Part shown: positions 6,290-14,100 of the stretch, one piece after another
Position numbering within the stretch: the stretch's first letter is position 1
Layout of the letters: each line of letters starts with the position of its first letter
From: JANNHP01 sp031404455
GTDB lineage: Bacteria > Planctomycetota > JAJSAM01 > JAJVHW01
DNA: 14,852 bases
NCBI GenBank assembly: GCA_031404455.1
Contig: JANNHP010000240.1
Span: 1-14,852 of the forward strand
Direction: 5' to 3'
The notes under the pieces: model-generated
Told to the model about the DNA's origin: nothing
What the model saw: only the letters and a program-made list of their open reading frames with translations
The model's database searches: none
Position numbers and translations under genes: made by a program

Positions 6290-7705
6290 GTGACCAACGT
6301 CCCGAAACCCCCGAAGTTCGACCCGGCGGAACTGCGCCGGATCCCGGCGGAGACGCTCCGCCGCTACGACGTGCCGGGCCCCCGGTACACGAGCTACCCG
6401 ACCGCCCCCGCGTGGAGCGACGCGTTCGGCGTCGCGGACTACGAGAAGGCGCTGAAGCTCTCCGCCGCCTCGATGCGGCCGCTGTCGGTCTACGTCCACA
6501 TCCCATTCTGCGAGGCGCTCTGCGTCTACTGCGGCTGCAACGTGGTGATCACGCAGCGCGAGGACAAGCCGAAGCAGTACGTCGCGGACCTCTACCACGA
6601 GATCGACCGCGTTGCCGCGCTGGCAGGCGCGGCAGATAGAACAACTGTGCAAGTGGCGTGGGGCGGCGGCACGCCGACGCATCTGAAGCCCCAGCAGATC
6701 GAGGAGCTGATGGCGCACCTCGTGCGCCGCTTCCCGCTCGCGAAGGACGCCGAGGTCGGCATCGAGGTCGATCCGCGCGTCACGTCTCGCGATCACGTGA
6801 AGGCGATCGTCCGCGCGGGCTTCAACAGGATCTCGATGGGAATCCAGGACTTCGACCCGGTCGTGCAGGAGGAGATCCACCGCGTCCAGCCGTTCGAGAT
6901 GACGCGCGATTTCATCGGGTGGTGCCGCACCGAGGGACTGCGCTCGGTCAACGTGGACCTCGTCTACGGCCTGCCGCACCAGACGGTCGAGCGCTTCTCG
7001 AAGACGATCGACCTCGTCATCGACGAGTTGAAGCCCGACCGCGTGAGTGCCTTCAGCTACGCGCACGTGCCGTGGCTGAAGCCCGCGCAGAAGAAGTTCG
7101 ACGAAGCGACGATCCCTCACGGCGAGGCGAAGTTCGCCATCTTCACGCGTCTCGTGGAGCGCATGACCGGTGCCGGCTACGAGTTCGTCGGCATGGACCA
7201 CTTCGCGCGGCCCGACAACGAACTCGCCGTCGCCCAGCGCGAGGGACGTCTCTGGCGCAACTTCCAGGGCTTCACCACGAAGTCGGGCACCGACCTCGTC
7301 GGCCTCGGCGTCACGTCGATCGGCCAGGTGTCGGGTGCCTTCGCGCAGAACGAGAAGAACCTCATCGCCTGGGGCAAGCGCGTCCGCGAGGGCGATCTCG
7401 CCGTGACGAAGGGACTCTGGATCAGCGAGGACGACCAGGTCCGCGCGCGGATCATCCACCAGATCATGTGCAAGTACCGCCTCGCGAAGAGCGAGATCGA
7501 GCGCGAGTTCGGAATCGACTTCGACGAGCGCTTCGGCGACGCGGTGGAGCGTCTCGGTCCGCTCGTCGAGGACGGAATGATCGTCCTCACGAAGGACGGC
7601 TTCGACCTCACGTCGCGCGGCCGCGTCTTCGTCAGGAACGTGTGCATGCTCTTCGACGCGCACCTGCCGCAGCCCGGCGCGCGAGCGTTCTCGCGGACGC
7701 TGTGA
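6290..7705 (+). CDS. hemN: Oxygen-independent coproporphyrinogen III dehydrogenase (radical SAM)
   Basis: Radical-SAM enzyme that oxidatively decarboxylates two propionates of coproporphyrinogen III to the vinyl groups of protoporphyrinogen IX without oxygen. 471 aa from GTG 6290, the usual HemN length. The cluster motif is CEALCVYCGC (C74, C78, C81 for the 4Fe-4S cluster; C83 also conserved). This C-x3-C-x2-C-x-C form, together with YVHIPFC before it, marks true HemN rather than the heme chaperone HemW. Other landmarks are PGPRYTSYPTA near the N-terminus, the SAM-binding GGGTPT, NRISMGIQDFD and VDLVYGLPHQT. It stands between hemE and hemH and indicates heme synthesis through protoporphyrin that can run without oxygen. 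No Shine-Dalgarno sequence precedes the GTG; a CRP/FNR-like site lies just upstream. Confidence 0.96.
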   Translation: MTNVPKPPKFDPAELRRIPAETLRRYDVPGPRYTSYPTAPAWSDAFGVADYEKALKLSAASMRPLSVYVHIPFCEALCVYCGCNVVITQREDKPKQYVADLYHEIDRVAALAGAADRTTVQVAWGGGTPTHLKPQQIEELMAHLVRRFPLAKDAEVGIEVDPRVTSRDHVKAIVRAGFNRISMGIQDFDPVVQEEIHRVQPFEMTRDFIGWCRTEGLRSVNVDLVYGLPHQTVERFSKTIDLVIDELKPDRVSAFSYAHVPWLKPAQKKFDEATIPHGEAKFAIFTRLVERMTGAGYEFVGMDHFARPDNELAVAQREGRLWRNFQGFTTKSGTDLVGLGVTSIGQVSGAFAQNEKNLIAWGKRVREGDLAVTKGLWISEDDQVRARIIHQIMCKYRLAKSEIEREFGIDFDERFGDAVERLGPLVEDGMIVLTKDGFDLTSRGRVFVRNVCMLFDAHLPQPGARAFSRTL

Positions 7706-7746
7706 GCAGAGGACTGAGCGCTTGATTCCGGCATCGCAACCCTCCT

Positions 7747-7838
7747 GTAGGGGCGCCGCATGCGTCGCCCGCCCTGACATTCGCGAGACCGGTCGGTCGC
7801 CATCCGGCAGCGGCGGGCGAGGCATGCCTCGCCCCTAC
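7747..7838 (-). repeat. 92-bp palindromic element, copy 1 (between hemN and hemH)
   Basis: Bounded by GTAGGGGCG at the left and CGCCCCTAC at the right, with 27-bp inverted termini. Each arm is itself a palindrome; the right arm holds a perfect 20-bp one, GGGCGAGGCATGCCTCGCCC (7815-7834). Its reverse complement matches the copy at 8919-9010 at 83 of 92 positions by hand alignment. It begins 41 bases after the hemN stop. It has no coding capacity, so it resembles a MITE or a long REP/BIME unit. Confidence 0.85.
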
Positions 7839-7902
7839 GACGGCAACGACACATCCAGCGAAGTCCGATCTCCGACGGTCCGGCGGGATGGCAGAGGCCT
7901 GC

Positions 7903-8874
7903 ATGCCGCGTAGAGGCATCGCCCTCCTCCAGTTCGGCGGTCCGGACTCACCCGAGGCGATCCGGCCGTTCCTGCGGGATCTCTTCAACGACCCGGAGAT
8001 CCTCCCGTACCCGGCGTTCGTGCGACGGCCGCTCGCGTGGACGATCGCGAAGTTCCGCGCGCCGATCGTGGCCGAGAACTACGCGAAGATGGGCGGCGCC
8101 TCGCCGATCGGCATGTGGACCGAGAAACAGGCGGACGCGCTGCGCGCGGCGCTGCCGGGCGTCACCGTGGAGGTGACGATGCGGTCCTGGCGGCCGTCCA
8201 CCGCGGACGCCGTCGGCAGACTGCTCGCAGCCGGATGCGACGAGATCCTCGCGCTGCCGCTCTATCCGCAGTATTCGTTCACGACGAGCCGCTCCTCGAT
8301 GACGGAGTTGCTCGCGCAACTGCGGCGTCAGTCGAAGGGCCGCGGCGTCACGCTGAGGACGATCCGCAACTGGCCGACGCATCCCGGCTACATCGAGGCG
8401 ACGTGCGAGACAGTCCGCCGCGGACTCGCCGAGTTCGCGGAGCCGCCGTTCGTCCTCTTCAACGCGCACGGGCTCCCGATGAAGGTGGTGAACAAGGGCG
8501 ACCCGTATCCGCAGGAGGTCCGCGCCACCGTCGACGCCTGCGTGAAGTCTCTGGGCCTCGCCGACGGCCGCTGGGCGCTGTCGTTCCAGAGCCGAGTCGG
8601 CTACCTCGAGTGGCTGCGCCCGTACACCGAGGAGAAGATCCCGGAGCTCGGCGCGTCGGGCGTGAAGAACCTCCTCGTCGTGCCGATGAGCTTCGTCTGC
8701 GACCACTACGAGACGCTCTACGAGATGCGCATGCTCCAAGGCGATCTCGCGAAGGCGGCTGGCATCGAGCGCTACGTCGTGGCTCCGTCGCTGAACGCCG
8801 AGCCGAGGTTCCTCGCGGCGCTGGTCGAACTTGCGCGCGGGGGGTTCGAGACGGCGCCGGCGGAGAAGGTCTGA
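7903..8874 (+). CDS. hemH: Ferrochelatase
   Basis: Inserts Fe2+ into protoporphyrin IX to make protoheme, usually at the cytoplasmic face of the membrane. 323 aa from ATG 7903, preferred over ATG 7888 because AGAGG (7893-7897) lies five bases upstream and because family members begin just before the IALLQFGGPDSPEA strand. The catalytic His is H189 in FNAHGLP, and the second metal-path acid is E270 in VCDHYETLYEM. SFQSRVGYLEWLRP is another conserved block. The GGPDSPEA N-terminus resembles protoporphyrin ferrochelatases more than Firmicute or actinobacterial coproporphyrin ferrochelatases, in line with hemN next door. No C-terminal 2Fe-2S extension. A 197-base gap holding a 92-bp palindromic element separates it from hemN, and a second copy follows it, so it may be transcribed on its own. 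Confidence 0.95.
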   Translation: MPRRGIALLQFGGPDSPEAIRPFLRDLFNDPEILPYPAFVRRPLAWTIAKFRAPIVAENYAKMGGASPIGMWTEKQADALRAALPGVTVEVTMRSWRPSTADAVGRLLAAGCDEILALPLYPQYSFTTSRSSMTELLAQLRRQSKGRGVTLRTIRNWPTHPGYIEATCETVRRGLAEFAEPPFVLFNAHGLPMKVVNKGDPYPQEVRATVDACVKSLGLADGRWALSFQSRVGYLEWLRPYTEEKIPELGASGVKNLLVVPMSFVCDHYETLYEMRMLQGDLAKAAGIERYVVAPSLNAEPRFLAALVELARGGFETAPAEKV

Positions 8875-8918
8875 CGCCGCGGCGTGCCGTCGGGGCGTGA
8901 CGGTTACGATTTGCCGTT

Positions 8919-9010
8919 GTAGGGGCGTGGCATGCCTCGCCCGCCGCTTCCGGACGGCGACCGACCGGACTCGTGATTGCCACGGCGGGCGACGCATGCG
9001 TCGCCCCTAC
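8919..9010 (+). repeat. 92-bp palindromic element, copy 2 (after hemH)
   Basis: Same length as the copy at 7747-7838 and in opposite orientation, about 90 % identical. The right arm contains the perfect 20-bp palindrome GGGCGACGCATGCGTCGCCC (8987-9006). Similarity runs a few bases past the ends (TTGCCGT before, AG after). It lies 44 bases after the hemH stop and between convergent genes, where it could serve as a bidirectional transcription barrier. Confidence 0.85.
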
Positions 9011-9063
9011 AGTGGCAGATGCGCCGTCCCTTACCGGTCACGCCCTGATCGCCCCGACGCCGC

Positions 9064-10362
9064 CTACTTTTTCGCGTCGCGCTCGCTGAGCCACTTCCAC
9101 GCGAAGTACGCCTCGTAGCTCTGCGGCACTTTGACGAGCATGTCCTCGAGGATCTTGTAGGCCTCGTCGGGCTTCTTCGACCGGAAGGCGGTCTGGTTCG
9201 CCCACATCATCTGCTGGGCCTCCCGGCGCTGGTCGTGGCGCTTGTCGAGGTACTTCGCGACGAGCGGCTTCGCCGCGTCCGCCCCGCCGTGCACGCGCCA
9301 GAACTCGAACCACTTCGGGATCCACTCCGACGGCGTCCCCTTCATCGCCTCGGCCATCGCGACCGCCACCTTCGCCGCCGCCTCCTCGGCACCCTTCGTG
9401 ATCTTCGCGACCGGCGTCTTCTGCGCCTTCGCCGCGGCGAGCGCCCAGCCCCACTCGCCGGCCTTCGCCCACTCGTCGATGAGCGACAGCGTCTTCTTCG
9501 CGTTGCGGCCGTTCATCGCGTCGAGCCAGTCGAGGACCTCGTCCACCGGGTACATCATGAACATGTGCGCCGCGTGCTCCGGCGCGAAGAGACGGACCTT
9601 CTGCCACCCCTCCGCGCGGAAGCAGTCGTAGGCGTGCTCGCCCTGCGCGAAGTCCACGACTGGATCGTTCTTCGCGTGGACGACGGCGATGGCGATCGCG
9701 TGCTGGTCCTTCGCGATGTCCTCCTTGTCGGCCCAGAGGTTCGGCTCGTTCTGGCTCCAGCAGTCGCCGGCCATCGGCATGGCGCCCTGGTACTGATCGG
9801 GGTGGAGCAGGATCACGCTGTACGTGAGGAAGCCGCCCTGGCTGTGGCCGCCCACGTAGGTGATCTGGGGCTTCAGCGCCTTCTGCACCTCGGCCGTGCA
9901 GTCGGCGACGAGCGGCGCGCTCCCGAACGTGAAGTTGTTGACGCCGTACGCGTCGGTGGACGGCTTCCCGTTCCCGTCCGTCTCGCCGTTCGGGCAGAGC
10001 AGGATGTCGTCGTCGGCCCAGTGCTTGCCCTCGAACGAGCGCACGTAGTCGAGCCACGAGGTGCCGATCCACTCGGTCCCGGACTCGACGTTCACGCCGA
10101 CGGGCGACGGATCCTCGGGACTGCGCCACGCGACGCCCTCCGGCATCGCGATCCGGCCACGGATGCGCTTCGCCGGACGCATCTCGACGACGACCTCGCC
10201 CACGCCCGGTCGCACGTACGGCGCCTCGGCCGGCGGCATCGCGCCCGCGTCCTCCCACGGCCGGGCGTCGCCGGGTCCGTCGGCGACGTGGACGCGCACG
10301 CGGCAGTTCGGCACGCCGGGACCGTGCCGCGGCCGTCCGCGCGTCGTCGCCCTCCCCGCCAC
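9064..10362 (-). CDS. Alpha/beta-hydrolase (esterase/PHB-depolymerase-like) with helical C-terminal extension; N-terminus joined out of frame to the sigma-factor gene
   Basis: Serine hydrolase of unknown substrate. The nucleophile elbow is GGHSQGGF (S174, numbered from the GTG at 10362); plausible triad partners are D233 in AKNDPVV and H266 in EHAAHMF, in the right order and spacing. DDILLCPNGETDGNG precedes the elbow, as in LpqC/esterase-D-like enzymes. After the fold, about 160 mostly helical, Ala/Lys-rich residues with TPR-like character follow to the stop at 9064. The N-terminus is unclear: no His-Gly oxyanion motif is visible, and residues ~45-85 (including EVVVEMRPAKRIRGRI) look more like the end of a carboxypeptidase-regulatory-type beta domain. 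A TGA just upstream of the GTG closes this frame, but codon bias shows coding continuing in the sigma-factor frame, so one frameshift separates the two. Possible starts are GTG 10362 and ATG 10239, neither with a good ribosome site. No signal peptide. Confidence 0.65.
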   Translation of the reverse strand: MAGRATTRGRPRHGPGVPNCRVRVHVADGPGDARPWEDAGAMPPAEAPYVRPGVGEVVVEMRPAKRIRGRIAMPEGVAWRSPEDPSPVGVNVESGTEWIGTSWLDYVRSFEGKHWADDDILLCPNGETDGNGKPSTDAYGVNNFTFGSAPLVADCTAEVQKALKPQITYVGGHSQGGFLTYSVILLHPDQYQGAMPMAGDCWSQNEPNLWADKEDIAKDQHAIAIAVVHAKNDPVVDFAQGEHAYDCFRAEGWQKVRLFAPEHAAHMFMMYPVDEVLDWLDAMNGRNAKKTLSLIDEWAKAGEWGWALAAAKAQKTPVAKITKGAEEAAAKVAVAMAEAMKGTPSEWIPKWFEFWRVHGGADAAKPLVAKYLDKRHDQRREAQQMMWANQTAFRSKKPDEAYKILEDMLVKVPQSYEAYFAWKWLSERDAKK

Positions 10363-11020
10363 GGGCGAGGAGCACGATCAGTGCGACGGCCGGCAACGCG
10401 GCGACCGCAGCGATGCCGGCCGCGGCACGGACCGTCCGGGGGCGCGACCCGGATCGTCCTCCGGAGCCCGGCGCCGCCGAACCGCCCCCGATCAGCGGCG
10501 CGAGCCACGCTGCGCGATTCCCCCCGTGCTCCTCGTCGAGGCGCGCCCGCAACTGCTCGCACGCCCGGCGCACGCGCGACCGGACCGTCTCCACGGGCAC
10601 GTCCATGCGCGACGCCACCTCGCGCGGCGGCAGATCCTCGAAGAACCGGAGGAGGATCGTCGTCCGGTACGGCTCGTCGAGCGCCATCACGGCCTCGACG
10701 ACGCGGCGATGGCACTCGGCCACGGCAACGACGTCGGAGGCCGCAGGCCGCGCCTCCGGACGCGCGACGATCCGCTCGCGCGCGTCGCGGCGCCGCCGTT
10801 CGACCGACACGTCGATCGCGCGTCGCACGAGTACGCGGCGCAGCCAGCCGGCGGGCCTCTCGGTGTGCCGCGGCGGATGTTCGACCGCGGCCGTCCACGC
10901 GTCCTGCGCGAGGTCGTCGGCCGAGGCGTCGTCCCGGGCGAGGGTCCGCGCGAAACGCCGCACCCACTCGCGGTGCGCGAGGAGGACGTCGATCGGCGGA
11001 GGAGCGGCGCGGTCGGACAT
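10325..11020 (-). CDS. ECF sigma factor with C-terminal transmembrane segment; frame broken at about 10315-10345
   Basis: RNA polymerase sigma factor of the extracytoplasmic-function type. ATG 11020 is chosen for its GGAGAG ribosome site three bases upstream. Region 2 lies at about residues 13-78 (DDLAQDAW at 35-42, then GWLRRVLVRRAID), and region 4 at about 105-160 (LDEPYRTTILLRFF, then the helix-turn-helix PREVASRMDVPVETVRSRVRRA). A LDEEHGGNRAAW motif and a hydrophobic helix (about 197-219) follow. In this sigma group, common in Planctomycetota, the helix usually leads into a long C-terminal region with beta domains. Here the frame stays formally open to a stop at 9038, but beyond about 10325 its codons lose G/C-third-position bias and become Arg-rich, while the next frame becomes protein-like. 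So the listed end is where the credible reading stops, not a stop codon. It may be a single frameshifted sigma-hydrolase gene, a pseudogene or a sequencing error. Confidence 0.75.
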
Positions 11021-11114
11021 CGGCTCTCCGAGAAGAACCGCACGGGATGCGAATCCGGTGCAGAGCATTCCCGAACCGCCGCCGCGAGGGAAGCACCGTT
11101 CAATTCGCGCGGGG

Positions 11115-11133
11115 CGCGCCGCCGAACGGCGCG
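11115..11133 (-). terminator. Possible terminator hairpin after the SBBP-protein gene
   Basis: CGCGCCG and CGGCGCG form a perfect 7-bp stem around CCGAA, starting five bases after the stop codon of the SBBP gene. There is no T-run behind it on the - strand, so intrinsic termination is uncertain. Confidence 0.3.
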
Positions 11134-11137
11134 AGTC

Positions 11138-14100
11138 TCACCAGTAGATCTTCTTCCCCATGCGCTTGATGTTCAGCCGGAACCGCTCCTCCGCGTCGCC
11201 GACCTTCACCTTCACGTCGACGGGGTTCGTCCCCTCCGGCAGGACGCCGAACTTCACGCCCTTGGCGTCGATGGTCATCGTCTGGTTGGTCGAGTGCAGC
11301 CGCACCGTGGCGCTCGCGCCGGCGCCGCCCCCTCCGCCACCTGGGCCCTTGTAGACCCAGAAGTCGCCCTGCTTCTTCGCGGCGTCGCCGGGCAGCGTGA
11401 CGGACGTCTCGTCGCCGACGTCGATCGTCACGTCCGGTGCCGCGTCCTTCACGTTGCCGACGTCGCCGAGTCGGAACTTGCCGAGGAGCTTGCCGTCGCC
11501 GAGCGCGTTGATCGACCCCGCGAACCCGATCGGCGCGACCGACGGCTCGACGGGTGCGCCCGGGATCCTCAGCGGGTTGCAGGGATCCTTCGCCGGCGCG
11601 GGGCACGGGTTCGAGAAGTGGATGATGGCCGTCACGCTCCAGCCCTGCTCGAGTTCGATCCGGACGACATCGCCGGGCCGGGCGATGTCGTCGAGCTCGC
11701 CGCTCAGGCCGATGTCGACGTCGTACCGGCCCGAACCATGCGCCGACTTCGGCAGCGCGAAGGTGACCGAAGCGTCGATCGCCGCGCCGGGCGCCGTCGA
11801 GAAGATGGGAGCGGTACTGACGGGATCGTCGCTGACGAGAGTGAACTCGCTGGCCGTCCCCCACCCTCGCGCCACGCGCAGGGCCAACGGCTCGCTCGGG
11901 ACCACACCGCCCGAGCCGCAGTCCAGAGTCATCCGCAGGTCGATGGAGCGCCTCCCGCGCCGATCGGTGACGAACGTCGCCTTGTTCGCCGCGAAGAGCA
12001 ACGGAGCGGGCGTCACGTTGGGAGCGAAGTCGTACCTCGAGAAGAGGAGCCCCGCCGGCAAGTCGCCGATGTTGAGACGCGTGAACGGGCTCACGTCGGC
12101 CGAGAACGTGTCGCCCACCGTCCAGACGGAACCTCCCGGCGTTCCGGCGGAGAACGCCGACCCCTCGCTCCGATCGTCCCCCGCCGTCCCGAAGAGGTAG
12201 ACGTCCCTGAGGAGCGCACTGGAGAGGTTGTCCTCGATCTCGATCTCCGCCACGAACAGGTCGTCTCCGCCGCGCGGACCGGGTCCCTCGGTGGAGTCGT
12301 AGAGCAAGCTGCCGCGGACGGTCCCGGTGAAGACGACCTCCGCAACGGGAACGCCCGACTTCGGGGAGCCGGACTTCGCGGCCGTCCTCGGCGCGCGGAC
12401 GAGCACCGCCGTCGCGAGATCGCCGCCCGCCCCGCCGAAGAAACTCGAGACCTCGAACGCCGTCCCGTCGGCCGCGACGCGCGCGAAGCATCCGTCGAAG
12501 CCGCCGTTCGCCGTCGGGTCGAAGGCGCGGACGACGGGGAACCCGGAGTCCTCCCTCGAGCCCGTGTAGCCCGCGAGATACGCGCGGCCGGCGCTGTCCA
12601 CGTCGATCGCGAGGGCGACGTCCACGGACGCGCCGCCCCAGAACCCGGCCCACTGCAACGCGCCGGTCGCGTCGAACTTCGCGCAGATGGCGTCGTCGGT
12701 GCCGCCGCCGTACGTGAGGTCCGGCCCTACGACCGCGGGAAAGCTCGCGGCGGTCGTCCGCCCGCAGACGTAGATGCTCCCCGCCGGGCCGAGCGCGATG
12801 TCGTTGCCCGTCTCGTTCCCCGCGCCGCCGAGGAACCCGGCCCGCTCGAACCCGGTCCCGTCCGCCGCGACGACCACCACGAAGATGTCGCTGCCGCCGT
12901 TCGGCGTCGCGTCGAAGCCGCCCGCCGTCGGGAACCCCGTCGCCGCGGCAGTCGTTCCCACGACGTGCGCGCGGCCCGCCGCGTCCAGGGCGATGCCGTT
13001 CGCGGATTCGTCGAGTCCGAATGGATCGGTCATCCCGCCGATGAACCCGCCCCAGACGAGCGCCGTGCCCGCCGGGTTCAGCTTCACGATGAAGCCGTCG
13101 TCGAGGCCGCCGCCGTGCGTCAGGTCCGGACCGACGGCCGTCGGGAAGTCCGCGGAGGAGGCTGTCATTCCGCAGACGTAGGCCGCGCCCGTCGCGTCCA
13201 CCTGGATGTCCGTCCCCCAGTCGCGCTTCGTGCCGCCGAGGTAGGTGACGTAGACGAACGCGTCGCCCGCGGGGTTGATCTTCGCGACGAACGCGTCGTC
13301 CCGGCCGTTGAAGTCGCCGCCGTTGAACGTGGCGTCGAGGCCCGCCGTGACCGGGAACGTCGTCTCGTCGGAGGTCGTGCGGCCCGTGATGTACGCGTTG
13401 CCCGCGGCGTCCGTCGCGATCCCGCCCGCGAAGTCCGAGCCCGCGCCGCCGAACGCGGCCGCGTAGACGCTGGTCGGCGGATCGATGACGAGCGGCAGCG
13501 ACGGGTCGTGCGCGCCGACACGGAAGCCGAGACGGCGGTCGCGGACGTCGAACGCGACGGCGACGCCGCGGCGGCCGTCGGGCGTGTCCTGCCAGGCGAC
13601 GGGACGGTCGTCCACGTACGTCGCGACCGGCGTCGTGGCGACGAGACGGCCCGCGTCGTCCACGCGAAGATCCGGCGCCCCGCTGACGTCGATCCGGATG
13701 TCCGCCGGGTCGGCGCCCGGATCCAGTTCGAAGGAGTACTTGAGGCCGGCGCCTTTCGTCTCGTGGACGCAGTCGATCCCCGGCCAGAGGTCGCGATAGC
13801 GCACCTTGCGCCACGAGCGGAGCCCCGCGTGCCACGTCTCACGCGGCCCCTTCAGGTAGCTGACGGCGGTCGGCGACGCGTCCTCGCCCTCGGGCCGCGC
13901 GGACTCGCGCGCGGAAACGAAGTCGAGCCGCAGCGCCCAGCGCCGTCCGCCCGCGACGAGTCCCCACGTGACGCCGCCCTCGGTGAAGTACGCGACGCCG
14001 CCCGGCGTCTTCGCGTAGAGCGCAACGCGCGCGTCCGTCTGTCCGCCGTTCTCGACGAAGAGGAGCGGCAGTCGCGACGTCGCCGCGCCAGGACGTGGGA

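Noticed and set aside
6245..7825. A 526-codon open frame antisense to hemN
   Set aside because: Shadow of hemN; no recognisable motif and shadow-type composition.
7722..7913. A short + strand open frame over the 92-bp element before hemH
   Set aside because: It merely reads through the palindromic repeat; no ribosome site or protein-like pattern.
9038..10300. Continuation of the sigma-factor frame to its stop at 9038 as a 660-aa protein
   Set aside because: After about 10325 the translation becomes Arg/Gly-rich and codon bias is lost, while the neighbouring frame encodes a hydrolase with GHSQGG. It is open only because stops are rare at this GC content.
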